A stretch of 64,000 nt of DNA, taken from NCBI RefSeq assembly GCF_002858765.1, contig NZ_PJRP01000013.1:62001-126000 (forward strand), in the 5' to 3' direction. A program made the translations under genes and the position numbers. Shown here in pieces: positions 52,497 through 61,705 of the stretch. The stretch's first letter is position 1; each line of letters opens with the position of its first letter. A model generated the notes under the pieces. It worked only from the letters and a program-made list of their open reading frames with translations. It ran no database searches and was not told the origin of the DNA. This stretch comes from Cupriavidus pauculus (lineage in GTDB: Bacteria > Pseudomonadota > Gammaproteobacteria > Burkholderiales > Burkholderiaceae).

Positions 52497-54482
52497 TTAC
52501 GCGCGCCTGTTCAGCCGCAACGCCGACGGCGTGGCCGTCAGGTAGCCGACGGCCGCGCCGAAACGGTCCTTGTAGTTGGCGCGCACCAGCGGGTCCAGCG
52601 TGCCCTTCACCTTGTCATGGAGCCCCTTTTCCCAGTCGCCGGCGTGCTGGAAGTTGCTCATGATGTAGGTCCAGCCGTGGATCTCGTCCACCGCATGCAA
52701 CCCGGTGGATTCCGCGCCCGCCGGGCACGACAGCACGCGCGACAGTTGCTTCGTGTCGACGTTGTAGGCCCACAGGAAGTTGTTCACGTGCGTGTTGCTG
52801 TCTTCGCCAACAAACAGCGTGCGCAGTGTCTCCGAGAACTTGAGGTTGTCCGGCGTGGCGACCTTGTCGGGGTTGGCGTAGTTGCCGAGCGCGTCCTGCG
52901 CCTTCTTCGGCCCGCCGCCGAGGTCTTCGGAAACCAGCGCCGGCACGGGCGCCATGTCGACCGGCACCCATTCGCTGTCGATGCGGGCGCCCGCCTGGTC
53001 CGACTGCGCGCCGCGCAGGTTCAGCTCGTAGACCGCGCCCGAGTACGGGCCTTCCACGCGGATGTCGCCAGCATTGGCCGCGTTGCCGGCCAGCATGCTG
53101 GTCTCGATGCGCGAGATGGCCGAGTACGCCTTCTTGTCCGCGATATTGACGGTCGTGCCTTCCATCTTGGTGAAGCCCAGGCTGCCGCCCACCAGCGCGG
53201 CATAGCGATGGGTTTCCAGGAAAGCGGCGGCCTTTTCCTGCCCCGGCTTGAGCTTCACCCAGTTCGGCTTGCCGTCGAACAGGATACGCGTGAAGCTCGA
53301 ATCCTCCGGGTCCTTGAACTGCACGTCCATGATGTCGGCGATCTTGATGCCGCCGTCCACGAGCTTGCGGATCTCGTCGCTGCTGGCACTGCCCAGCGGC
53401 ATCCACGACAGCGTGGCGGCGCCCGGGCCGGTGCCCGACGTCTGGTGCCACTTGGCCACGTAGAGCTTGCCGGCGGAGAGGTCGCGCGGGCGGTCGGCGA
53501 TAAACAGGAACAGGCCGCCGTTGGTGGCATCGTCGCCCATCAGCACGGTGCGTTCGTCGGGCATCACCTGCACCAGTTCATGCGAGATGCGGCCCAGGCA
53601 GTAGTGCTTGCGGATCGAACCCGTGCCGTCCGGATGCACGGTCACTTCGGGCAGGTGGCCATAGTGATACGGATTGGCGCGACCGGCATCGCCATACAGG
53701 TGCTGGCTGAAGCCGCGCAGCTTCTTGTCGGTGCTGGCCTTGGCCGCATCGGGCTCGTATTCCTCGCTCGACAGGTGCGTGTTCCACGGCGACAGGCTCG
53801 CGCCGCAGGTGATCCACAGCCCGTTCACGCCCGACGTATCCACGTTGTGATAGCGCACCAGGCTCAGCTTGCCGGTCTTCGGGTCCTGGTCCAGCGTCAG
53901 CACGGCGATGGGCGACGGCAGCATGCCATGCATTTCGGCGTCGGCCTGGTCGCGCGAGGTGTACTCGAATTGCACCACCGCGAACACCGTGTTGCCCTTG
54001 ACGCCGCGCGCCTTGGCGTTGCGCAGCGTCAGCAGCGAACTGCCGTCGGGTGCATCGGAATAGAACTGGCGCGCCTTGCCCGGCACCGAGTTGTCCACGA
54101 TCGGACGGTTCTGGATGTCGTAGTAGCCGCCGGCCAGCACCTTGCCGCCCTTGCCGTCCGGCACCAGGTCGCCGGTGACGAAGAACGGCTGGTAGGCCAG
54201 CGTGTAGTCTTGCGCGGTGCCGTCGGCGTAAGACACCTTCAGCGACGAAGCCACCGTCGTGGTGGCCATGGCGGCCGCGTTGTCCAGCGTGGGTGCGGCC
54301 ATGCCGGTGAACGTGGCGGACGCGAACGCGGCGGTCTTGCGGCGCGGCGCGGCGGCAAAGGCGGCCTCCATGGCGGACATGCCGCCGGCCAGGCTGGCGG
54401 CGGCCGCGCCAAGCGGCAGCATCGGGGCGCCGCCCAGGATTTTCAGGGCACGGCGACGGGCATTGACGGTCTGGTCGGACAT
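52497..54482 (-). CDS. PhoX/DUF839-family Tat-exported phosphatase-like protein
   Basis: This encodes 661 residues from ATG 54482. A Tat-type signal (NARRRALKILGG followed by an Ala/Gly-rich stretch to AFAAA) is seen. The DUF839/PhoX body has GGYYDIQNRP, the motif CGASLSPWNTHLSSEE, which corresponds to the Cys/Trp/Glu active-site stretch of PhoX, then HYCLGRISHELVQVMPDERT and a C-terminal GLHAVDEIHGWTY segment. PhoX enzymes are calcium/iron phosphomonoesterases of the periplasm. This belongs to a variant branch, so phosphatase activity is inferred. No pho box was recognised upstream. Confidence 0.85.
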   Translation of the reverse strand: MSDQTVNARRRALKILGGAPMLPLGAAAASLAGGMSAMEAAFAAAPRRKTAAFASATFTGMAAPTLDNAAAMATTTVASSLKVSYADGTAQDYTLAYQPFFVTGDLVPDGKGGKVLAGGYYDIQNRPIVDNSVPGKARQFYSDAPDGSSLLTLRNAKARGVKGNTVFAVVQFEYTSRDQADAEMHGMLPSPIAVLTLDQDPKTGKLSLVRYHNVDTSGVNGLWITCGASLSPWNTHLSSEEYEPDAAKASTDKKLRGFSQHLYGDAGRANPYHYGHLPEVTVHPDGTGSIRKHYCLGRISHELVQVMPDERTVLMGDDATNGGLFLFIADRPRDLSAGKLYVAKWHQTSGTGPGAATLSWMPLGSASSDEIRKLVDGGIKIADIMDVQFKDPEDSSFTRILFDGKPNWVKLKPGQEKAAAFLETHRYAALVGGSLGFTKMEGTTVNIADKKAYSAISRIETSMLAGNAANAGDIRVEGPYSGAVYELNLRGAQSDQAGARIDSEWVPVDMAPVPALVSEDLGGGPKKAQDALGNYANPDKVATPDNLKFSETLRTLFVGEDSNTHVNNFLWAYNVDTKQLSRVLSCPAGAESTGLHAVDEIHGWTYIMSNFQHAGDWEKGLHDKVKGTLDPLVRANYKDRFGAAVGYLTATPSALRLNRRA

Positions 54483-54678
54483 GGGATTGAAGTGGGCTCT
54501 CGTGGGTGTCTGGTAGTTCTTCTTGGATGACGCGCTGCGGCAGGAACGGTATCTGCCCCGTCCGGATGGTAAGACGCTTTCGTGACAGTTATTTGACGGT
54601 CAACGAGTTGTCACACATTCGGTGCCGCTGCCGGCTGCGCTACACTCGCCCTCCTGCCTGCCGATTCCCAGACCTGTC

Positions 54679-55284
54679 TTGCCCACCTTCACGCTAGCCG
54701 CCCCGGTACACGCCGACATCGAGATACGCAAAAGCCGCTTCATCGCGCTGGCGGTGCCGGTACCCGATCGCGAGGCCGCGATGGGCGTGATTGCGGACCT
54801 GCGCACGCAGCATCCCACGGCCACGCACGTGTGCTGGGCCTTGCTGGCGGGCGGCCAGTCGGGCATGTCCGATGACGGCGAGCCGTCCGGCACGGCGGGC
54901 CGGCCGATCCTGGAAGTACTGCGCCATCACGACCTGGATGGCGTGCTGGCCGCCGTGGTGCGCTACTACGGCGGCATCAAGCTGGGCGCCGGCGGGCTGG
55001 TGCGCGCTTATACCGATGCCATCGCCGTCGCGCTCAAGGATGCGGCGCGCATCGAGCGCATCGCCTACACCACGCTGACCGTGCTGGTCGACTATCCCGA
55101 CGAACCGCGCGTGCGCCGCTGGATCGAGCAGTCGGCCGATGCCGGCTGCTCGCTGGCCGAGACGCGCTATGGCGCGCTGGCCACACTGGTCATCCGCCTG
55201 CCGGCCACGCTGCGCGAGCAGGCGCAGGCCACCCTGCGCGATGCCACCCATGGGCGAGCCGGCTTTCCGGCCCATGAGGACTAG
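54679..55284 (+). CDS. yigZ: YigZ/IMPACT-family protein
   Basis: This encodes about 201 residues from TTG 54679; the frame is open to ATG 54622, but those 19 codons (LPAALHSPSCLP) look non-coding and a TACACT -10-like hexamer at 54641 lies inside them. Family marks are EIRKSRFIALAVPV, THVCWALLAGG, DDGEPSGTAGRPILEVL and VVRYYGGIKLGAGGLVRAY. YigZ proteins are linked to translation and ribosome stress. The ferredoxin gene follows after 4 bases. Confidence 0.88.
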   Translation: MPTFTLAAPVHADIEIRKSRFIALAVPVPDREAAMGVIADLRTQHPTATHVCWALLAGGQSGMSDDGEPSGTAGRPILEVLRHHDLDGVLAAVVRYYGGIKLGAGGLVRAYTDAIAVALKDAARIERIAYTTLTVLVDYPDEPRVRRWIEQSADAGCSLAETRYGALATLVIRLPATLREQAQATLRDATHGRAGFPAHED

Positions 55285-55288
55285 CCCC

Positions 55289-55615
55289 ATGGCCGAATCG
55301 CAATACGGCATGCCAGCCGACATCCTGGACGACAATCGGGAATTCAAGGCGCAGGTGCTGCCCGGCCAGGTTTGCTTTGCCGCACCCGCGTCGCTGAGCC
55401 TGCTGGAAAGCGCCCTGCTCGACGGCATCAGCCTGCCCAGTTCCTGCCGCAACGGCACCTGCCGTGCCTGCATGAGCAAGCTGCACGCGGGCAGCGTGCG
55501 CTATCGGATCGAATGGCCCGGGCTGAGTCTCGACGAGAAGGACGACGGGTACATCCTGCCCTGCGTGGCATGCCCGACCAGCGATGTGGTGTTCGAGCCG
55601 GTTGGCACGACCTGA
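55289..55615 (+). CDS. 2Fe-2S plant-type ferredoxin-like protein
   Basis: This encodes 108 residues from ATG 55289, with GAGGA upstream at the yigZ stop. The cluster ligands are in CRNGTCRAC and in ILPCVAC, the C-x4-C-x2-C...C pattern of plant-type ferredoxins. It is a small soluble electron carrier; the partner is not known. Its start lies so close to yigZ that they are one transcript. Confidence 0.9.
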   Translation: MAESQYGMPADILDDNREFKAQVLPGQVCFAAPASLSLLESALLDGISLPSSCRNGTCRACMSKLHAGSVRYRIEWPGLSLDEKDDGYILPCVACPTSDVVFEPVGTT

Positions 55616-55711
55616 TCCCGACAGCAATAGTGAGCGTGTCTGTCTGGACACATCAGCTAGGGTAAATACCACCCCTCCGGTGCTTGGCTAGTTTTCTCTT
55701 CGGCACTACCA

Positions 55712-55742
55712 TTTATCAACCGATCACTGATCGAGTGATAAA
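55712..55742. promoter_or_regulatory. Nested palindromic operator of the monooxygenase cluster
   Basis: TTTATCA (55712-55718) pairs with TGATAAA (55736-55742); inside it ATCACT (55723-55728) pairs with AGTGAT (55734-55739) around GATCG. It ends four bases before the GGAGG ribosome site of the first cluster gene. Size and symmetry suit a dimeric repressor such as the TetR protein encoded at the end of the cluster. Confidence 0.6.
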
Positions 55743-55757
55743 TTGTTGGAGGCAGCC

Positions 55758-56237
55758 ATGGCGATCATCAAGCTCGCACACTACTCGATCCGCACGACGG
55801 ACCTCGAACGGTCGTGCGCATTCTACGAACGCATCCTGGGGTTCCGGCGCGGATATCGGCCGCCGTTCGATTTCCCGGGCGCGTGGCTCTACATGGGCGA
55901 TGACGAACGGGACTTCGGCACCGTGCACATCATCGGCATCGACCCGAACAATCCTGCCGGCCTGACCGCCTATCTGGGCGACAAGGCATCGGCTGAAACC
56001 GGCACAGGCACCGTCGACCATATCGCCTTCCTGGCGACAGGCGTCACGGCCATGTGGGAAACGCTGCGCGCCGAGGGCATTGCCTGGCGCGACCGGACCG
56101 TCCCGAGCCTGGGCCTGCACCAGGTCTTCATCGAAGATCCGTCCGGCGTCACCATCGAACTCAACTACCCCGCCGAAGAAGTGGCAGGCCTGACCCTGCC
56201 GCAACACTCGCAAGCCGAAGCAGGAGCCGCAGCATGA
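55758..56237 (+). CDS. Glyoxalase/VOC-superfamily protein
   Basis: This encodes 159 residues from ATG 55758 with TTGGAGG upstream. It is one VOC module pair: KLAHYSIRTTDLERSCAFYERILGF, then TVDHIAFLATG, and QVFIEDPSGVTIELNYPAEE. Candidate metal ligands are His13, the His of DHIAF, and the Glu of TIELN. It is probably a metal-dependent isomerase, lyase or dioxygenase acting in the same pathway as the monooxygenase. The stop overlaps the next start (ATGA). Confidence 0.87.
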   Translation: MAIIKLAHYSIRTTDLERSCAFYERILGFRRGYRPPFDFPGAWLYMGDDERDFGTVHIIGIDPNNPAGLTAYLGDKASAETGTGTVDHIAFLATGVTAMWETLRAEGIAWRDRTVPSLGLHQVFIEDPSGVTIELNYPAEEVAGLTLPQHSQAEAGAAA

Positions 56238-57454
56238 CCCCCACCCAATCGTCCCCACGCAAGGCCATCATCATCGGCGGCTCCGTCGGCGGGCTCTTTG
56301 CCGCCAACCTTCTCACACGTCGCGGCTGGGAGGTGGAGATCTTCGAGCGCACACCCGAAGCGCTGACCGGTCGTGGCGCCGGCATTGTCACGCACCCCGA
56401 ACTGTTCGAGGCTTTGGCCGCTGCCGGCGTGACCGTGGACGACAGCATCGGCGTCTCGGTCAATACCCGCGTGACGTTGGCCCACGACGGCAGCGCGGTG
56501 TCGGATCGTGAACTCCCCCAGACGCTGACCGGCTGGGGCAAGATGTACGAGGTGCTGGGGAATGCCTTTCCTGGAATCTATTGCACCGGCGCGCATGTCA
56601 CGTCGGTGGCATCCCACGCCGACCATGCGGAAATCACACTGCAGGATGGCTCGATACACCGCGCCGACATGGTGATCGCCGCCGATGGCTTCCGCTCCGC
56701 TGTCCGGGAACAATTGCTGCCGACCGCGCAGCTCGAGTACGCGGGCTATATCGCCTGGCGAGGACTGGTCGACGAGACCGATCTGACACCGGCCACGCAC
56801 GCCGCGATCTTCGACAAGTTCGCCTTCTGCCTGCCGCCTCACGAACAGATTCTCGGCTACCCGGTGGCTGGCGAGCGCAACAGCACCGCGCCCGGCCAGC
56901 GGCGCTTCAATTTCGTGTGGTACCGCGCGACTGGCGACAACGCGCTGGCCGACCTTCTGACCGATGCCAACGGCAAATGCTGGTCCACCGGCATTCCTCC
57001 GGGCCTGATCCGTCCCGACGTCATCGCCGACATGGAAAGCGCCGCTTCCGACCTGCTTGCGCCCCAGTTCGCCGAAGTGGTGGCCCGGACTGCGCACCCG
57101 CTGTTCCAGCCGATCTACGACCTGACCGTCCCGCAAATGGCGTTTGGCCGGGTAGCGCTGCTGGGCGACGCGGCCTTTGTGGCCCGGCCGCATTGCGGCA
57201 TGGGTGTCACCAAGGCGGCCGGGGATGCGATGACGCTGGTGCGCGCGCTGTCGGATGCGCCGACGATCGAAGCCGGGCTCGAAGCCTACAGCGCCGAACG
57301 CGTGCAAGTGGGCCAGGCCATCGTCGAGCACGCCCGCCACCTCGGCGCCTATATGCAGGCCCAACTGAAGAGCGACGAAGACCGCGCCATGGCCGAACGC
57401 TATCGGACCCCGGAAGCGGTGATGCGCGAGACCGCCGTGTCGCGCCGGTTCTGA
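56234..57454 (+). CDS. FAD-dependent aromatic-ring monooxygenase
   Basis: This encodes 406 residues from ATG 56234, overlapping the VOC stop. The FAD-binding fingerprint IIIGGSVGGLFAANLL starts at about 11, with VEIFER for the ribose; the DG motif VIAADGFRSAVREQL and the GD motif ALLGDAAFVARPHCGMG follow. The sequence style (GRGAGIVTHPELFEAL) is near 2,6-dihydroxypyridine 3-monooxygenase. It needs NAD(P)H and O2 to hydroxylate an aromatic or heteroaromatic ring. The adjacent symporter may import the substrate. Confidence 0.9.
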   Translation: MTPTQSSPRKAIIIGGSVGGLFAANLLTRRGWEVEIFERTPEALTGRGAGIVTHPELFEALAAAGVTVDDSIGVSVNTRVTLAHDGSAVSDRELPQTLTGWGKMYEVLGNAFPGIYCTGAHVTSVASHADHAEITLQDGSIHRADMVIAADGFRSAVREQLLPTAQLEYAGYIAWRGLVDETDLTPATHAAIFDKFAFCLPPHEQILGYPVAGERNSTAPGQRRFNFVWYRATGDNALADLLTDANGKCWSTGIPPGLIRPDVIADMESAASDLLAPQFAEVVARTAHPLFQPIYDLTVPQMAFGRVALLGDAAFVARPHCGMGVTKAAGDAMTLVRALSDAPTIEAGLEAYSAERVQVGQAIVEHARHLGAYMQAQLKSDEDRAMAERYRTPEAVMRETAVSRRF

Positions 57455-57485
57455 CCGTCAAGGACAACAACACAAGGAGACAACC

Positions 57486-57881
57486 ATGCCTCAAGCCGCC
57501 CCCCAAGTCGCGCCGCCCCTCTCGCCCCAACCCGCGTCTTACGACGCACACGAAGATCCGTATGCCTTCGATGCCCCGCTGGCACCGCATCCCATGCTGG
57601 GGCGCCAGGACTTCGAGCGCCTGCACAGCGCACGCCGGCGCTTCTCGTGGTCTCTGACCGCCGCCATGCTGCTGGTGTACTTCGGCTTCATCCTGACGCT
57701 GGCCTTCCGTCCCGACCTGCTCGCCATGCGGCTTGTACCGGACAAGCCGATGAGCGTCGGCATCCCCATCGGCTTCGGCATGTTCGCGTTCACCTTCGCG
57801 CTTGTCGCCATCTACGTGTATCGCACCAACACGGTCTACGACCGGATGATCGCGGACATCCGCGACGGAGAAACGTCATGA
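57486..57881 (+). CDS. DUF485 small membrane protein (symporter partner)
   Basis: This encodes 131 residues. A proline-rich N-terminus is followed by two helices at about 56-75 (LTAAMLLVYFGFILTLAF) and 90-110. DUF485 proteins (YjcH-like) are encoded with acetate-type SSS symporters, as here. AAGGAGAC precedes ATG 57486; the stop overlaps the symporter start (ATGA). Confidence 0.9.
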   Translation: MPQAAPQVAPPLSPQPASYDAHEDPYAFDAPLAPHPMLGRQDFERLHSARRRFSWSLTAAMLLVYFGFILTLAFRPDLLAMRLVPDKPMSVGIPIGFGMFAFTFALVAIYVYRTNTVYDRMIADIRDGETS

Positions 57882-59515
57882 ATCGCACGCTGACCTTCGT
57901 TGCCGCGCTTGCGGCGGCGACGCCCGCCTTCGCCGCAACCCCGCCCGTGGGCCAGGGCCTGAACGGCATCGCCATCGGCATGTTCGTCGTCTTCGTGGTG
58001 GCCACGCTGGCCATCACCCGCTGGGCGGCCCGCCGCAACAACAGCGTGGCCGACCACTACGCTGCCGGCGGCAAGATCACGGCCATGCAGAACGGCTGGG
58101 CCATCGCGGGCGACTATATGTCCGCCGCATCGCTGCTCGGCATCTCGGCACTGGTGTTTACCAGCGGCTACGACGGCCTGATCTACTCGATCGGCTTCCT
58201 GGCAAGCTGGCCCATCATCCTGTTCCTGATCGCCGAGCCCTTGCGCAATCTGGGGCGCTACACACTGGCCGATGTGCTGTCGTACCGCTTGCGCCAACGC
58301 CCGATCCGCGCGTTCTCGGCGTCCAGTTCCATCGTGATCGTACTGCTGTACCTGGTGTCGCAGATGGTTGGCGCCGGCAAGCTGGTGGAACTGCTGTTCG
58401 GCTTCAACTACACCTCGGCCGTGGTGCTGGTTGGCGTGCTGATGGTGGTCTACGTGTTTTTCGGCGGCATGCTGGCCACCACGTGGATCCAGATCATCAA
58501 GGCCGTCATGCTGCTGGCAGGCTGCGCCTTCATGGCGCTCATGGTGATGAGCCGCTTCGGCTTCAACCTGAACAGCCTGTTCGACCACGCCATTGCCGCC
58601 CACGGCAAGCAGGACGCCATCATGCGCCCGGGCGGCCTGGTCTCCGATCCGGTCTCGGCAGTGTCGCTCGGCCTGGCGCTGATCTTCGGCACGGCCGGCC
58701 TGCCGCACATCCTGATGCGCTTCTTCACGGTCAGCAACGTCAAGGCCGCGCGCAAGAGCGTACTGTATGCCACCGGCATCGTCGGCATGGGCTACGCCAT
58801 GATCATCATCATTGGCTTCGGTACGATTGCGCTGGTCGCCAAAGACCCGCTGTACCACACCACCTCCGGCGCAGTGATTGGCGGCATCAACATGGTGGCC
58901 GTACACCTGGCCCATGCGGTCGGCGGCAGCGTGTTCCTGGGATTCATCTGCGCGGTGGCGTTCTCGACGATCCTGGCCGTGGTGGCGGGATTGACGCTGG
59001 CCGGCTCGTCGGCTATCTCGCATGACCTGTACGCCACGGTGATCTGCAAGGGCCATGCATCGGACAAGGACGAGATGCGCGTGTCGCGCATCACCACGCT
59101 GGTGCTGGGCGTGCTGTCGATCCTGCTGGGCATCCTGTTCGAGAAGCAGACCATTGCGTTCATCGTCAGCCTGACGTTCTCGATTGCTGCCAGTTCCAAC
59201 TTCCCGGTGTTGCTGCTGTCGATCTATTGGCGCGGACTGACCACGCGTGGGGCGGTCATGGGCGGCATGATGGGGCTGATTACCGCCGTGCTGCTGACGA
59301 TCCTGAGCCCCACCGTATGGGTGCAGGTGCTGGGCCACGCGTCGGCCATCTACCCGTACGAATATCCGGCGCTGTTCTCGATGCTGGTGGCGTTTGCAGG
59401 CATCTACGTGTTCTCGGTGACCGACCGCTCGGCACGCGGCGCCTGGGAACGCAATGCCTACCAGAACCAGCGGGTGGACTGCGAGCTGGGCATTACAGCC
59501 AAACCCGGCCATTGA
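57878..59515 (+). CDS. SSS-family cation/carboxylate symporter (ActP-like)
   Basis: This encodes 545 residues from ATG 57878, with a signal-peptide-like start (ending AFAAT) as in ActP and about 13 hydrophobic segments. Marks of the acetate/pyruvate group are the stretches GWAIAGDYMSAASLLGISAL, FGTAGLPHILMRFFTV and SSAISHDLYA. It uses sodium or proton gradients to import a small carboxylate. Coupling to the DUF485 gene and to the monooxygenase suggests the import of an acid made or used in this pathway. Confidence 0.92.
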   Translation: MNRTLTFVAALAAATPAFAATPPVGQGLNGIAIGMFVVFVVATLAITRWAARRNNSVADHYAAGGKITAMQNGWAIAGDYMSAASLLGISALVFTSGYDGLIYSIGFLASWPIILFLIAEPLRNLGRYTLADVLSYRLRQRPIRAFSASSSIVIVLLYLVSQMVGAGKLVELLFGFNYTSAVVLVGVLMVVYVFFGGMLATTWIQIIKAVMLLAGCAFMALMVMSRFGFNLNSLFDHAIAAHGKQDAIMRPGGLVSDPVSAVSLGLALIFGTAGLPHILMRFFTVSNVKAARKSVLYATGIVGMGYAMIIIIGFGTIALVAKDPLYHTTSGAVIGGINMVAVHLAHAVGGSVFLGFICAVAFSTILAVVAGLTLAGSSAISHDLYATVICKGHASDKDEMRVSRITTLVLGVLSILLGILFEKQTIAFIVSLTFSIAASSNFPVLLLSIYWRGLTTRGAVMGGMMGLITAVLLTILSPTVWVQVLGHASAIYPYEYPALFSMLVAFAGIYVFSVTDRSARGAWERNAYQNQRVDCELGITAKPGH

Positions 59516-59594
59516 ATGGAACGGCTGGTGACGTGGCTTCAGGGCGGCCGCCGGCGACCGGTATGCCGCCTTTTCCTATTGATCGGACGATTGG

Positions 59595-59615
59595 TAGAAT
59601 CGGACCATTATCCGA
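59595..59615 (+). promoter_or_regulatory. Possible promoter/operator of the TetR gene
   Basis: TAGAAT (59595-59600) is a good -10; overlapping it TCGGA (59600-59604) and TCCGA (59611-59615) form a short dyad. ATCGGAC also occurs as a direct repeat at 59582 and 59599. No convincing -35 was found. Confidence 0.35.
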
Positions 59616-59639
59616 ACAGTACGACCGAGAGAGACAGCC

Positions 59640-60293
59640 ATGGAGTCACGCGCCACCGCAGACACCGCCAAATCCACGCGGCGCCTGCTGCCCGAGGAGC
59701 GGGAGCAGCAGATCGTCGAAAAGGCCATCGAGCACTTCACCCGCAATGGCTTCGGCGGCAGTACGCGCGAACTGGCCAAGCAGATCGGCGTCACGCAGCC
59801 CTTGCTCTATCGGTATTTCGCCAGCAAGGACGCGCTGATCGAGCGTGTCTACAACGAGGTCTTCCAGTGGCGGCCTGACTGGGACCGCCAGATCACGGAC
59901 CGGTCCCTGCCGCTGACCGAGCGGCTGTACGCCTTCTATCTCGACTATTCTTCGGTGATCCTGCGCGAAGAATGGATCCGGCTCTTTATCTTCGCCGGCC
60001 TGACCCACGAAGGCATCAACAACAAGTACCTCAGCAAGCTCCGCACCAAGGTCTTCCTGCCGGTGCTGGCCGAAGTCCGGGAGGCCTTCGACATTGCCGC
60101 GCCGCGCACGGCTGCCGAAACCGACGCGGAAATCGAGATGATCTGGAGCCTGCACGCCGCCATCTTCTATATCGGCGTACGCAAATGGGTCTATGGGCTG
60201 AAGGTGCCGGCGGACATGGATGCCCTCATCACGCAAAAGGTGGACATGTTCCTGCTCGGTGCGCCCGCCGCGATGGCCAGGCTGCGCGTTTAA
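59640..60293 (+). CDS. TetR-family transcriptional regulator
   Basis: This encodes 217 residues from ATG 59640. The N-terminal helix-turn-helix is at about 20-65 (AIEHFTRNGFGGSTRELAKQIGVTQPLLYRYFASKDALIERVY). The C-terminal ligand domain is helical. It lies 124 bases after the symporter, on the same strand, and is the only regulator in the cluster. Confidence 0.9.
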   Translation: MESRATADTAKSTRRLLPEEREQQIVEKAIEHFTRNGFGGSTRELAKQIGVTQPLLYRYFASKDALIERVYNEVFQWRPDWDRQITDRSLPLTERLYAFYLDYSSVILREEWIRLFIFAGLTHEGINNKYLSKLRTKVFLPVLAEVREAFDIAAPRTAAETDAEIEMIWSLHAAIFYIGVRKWVYGLKVPADMDALITQKVDMFLLGAPAAMARLRV

Positions 60294-60435
60294 AAAGACC
60301 AGCACCCGCGAGGCTTGCCGAGGCCAGCAGGCCGCCCGGTCTGCCAATCTGGCGGGCGACACTGTGGAACGAAGGATCGTGAACGTGTCGCTCACCAACC
60401 TTGTAGCGCTTCTTGTTTCCCGACAACAGCACGCA

Positions 60436-61563
60436 TCAATCCCGCTGTCGTCCGTTCACCGAAAAGAAGCGTAGCGCGATCTTGAGTGCGTCAGGCCCGC
60501 TGGGGTCGGAGAACGCCTGCCCCGGCGCGCCGCCGCTCCACGCGTGGCGCAGCCCTTCCACCTTGACCACGCGCAGATAGGGCTGCTGCCCGGCCTGCCA
60601 GTCGAACACGTCCACCGCGCGCCGCGTGCCACGCCTTACGCGCTTCGCGGGCAGTGCCGTGGGGCCGGGGCTGCCGGGCGGCAACAATTCCAGCCACATC
60701 GCGGCCGTGGACGTGGCGTTGTCATAGGACACCACGCTGTCGTCGTCGCCGTGCAGCAACAGCAGCGGGGGCGGACGACGCCCGGCTAGCGCCAGACGGG
60801 CCGCCACGGCGTCGGGCGCCCGATCGCCACGCATGGCCTTGGGCGCCTGCGTGGCGTTGATGGCGCTATAGGGCGCGGCACCCGAATGGGAACCGATGGC
60901 GGCGAAGCGATCCGGATAGCGCAGGCCCAGCATCATCGCCATGGCGCCGCCGGCGGACAGGCCGAACGCACAGACGCGATGGGCCAGGATGGCATACCGC
61001 TGGCTGACATGGTCGATCATGGACATCAGCAGCGCGGTTTCCGATGCGCCGCGCGACGCGGGATGGAACCAGTTCCAGCAACGCTGGGGGTTGGCCTGCA
61101 CCGACTGCTCGGGCATCAGCACGACCCAGCGCGCATCGTGCGCCACCGTGGTCACCCGGGCGCACGCGGCAAAACTTGCGGCGTCCTGCCCGCAGCCGTG
61201 CAGCAGCACCAGCAATGGCGCCGGCCGGGCCGCGCTGACGCCGGGCGGGACGAACACCCGGTAGCGGCGCTGCCCCATGCGGCCGATCCCCAGGCTGAAG
61301 CCCCACAGGCCTTCCTCCCAGGACCCGCCTCCCTTGCTGACCGGCGCGCGCGCCGGCGTGACCACACCGGTCAACGCCTGACGCGCCACCTTGCCCACGG
61401 CACGTCCCATCGCCTTGCTGACGGCCTGGCTCTGCTGTTTGGCCGCCCGCAGCATCGGGTCGGTCACGGTTTTCGTGACCGTGCGGCTGAACTGGCGTGC
61501 GCTGCGCGTCGCCTGCTTGCTCAGCGTTGCCCACAATTTGGTGCCGCCTGTGCGCCGTTTCAT
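60436..61563 (-). CDS. PHB-depolymerase-family esterase
   Basis: This encodes 375 residues from ATG 61563. A basic, Gln/Thr/Lys-rich N-terminal region of about 75 residues lacks a signal peptide; the catalytic domain follows with oxyanion LLHGCGQD (about 120-127), nucleophile Ser203 in GLSAGGAMA, acid in LLHGDDDSVV (273-275) and His340 in GLRHAW. This belongs to the LpqC/PHB-depolymerase esterase group. In a polyhydroxybutyrate-making genus it may act on intracellular or oligomeric PHB, but other esters are possible. Confidence 0.88.
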   Translation of the reverse strand: MKRRTGGTKLWATLSKQATRSARQFSRTVTKTVTDPMLRAAKQQSQAVSKAMGRAVGKVARQALTGVVTPARAPVSKGGGSWEEGLWGFSLGIGRMGQRRYRVFVPPGVSAARPAPLLVLLHGCGQDAASFAACARVTTVAHDARWVVLMPEQSVQANPQRCWNWFHPASRGASETALLMSMIDHVSQRYAILAHRVCAFGLSAGGAMAMMLGLRYPDRFAAIGSHSGAAPYSAINATQAPKAMRGDRAPDAVAARLALAGRRPPPLLLLHGDDDSVVSYDNATSTAAMWLELLPPGSPGPTALPAKRVRRGTRRAVDVFDWQAGQQPYLRVVKVEGLRHAWSGGAPGQAFSDPSGPDALKIALRFFSVNGRQRD

Positions 61564-61705
61564 GCCGCATCGCCCTTTCGCTTCCGCTGCTGCGTGGTCA
61601 GACCTCCACTGCGATGATGCACGAGTCTACGGGGCGAATATGTCAGATTGTCATGAATCCACGCGTCGGAAACCGCCAGACCGCACCCGGCCCCTCCATG
61701 GCCGG

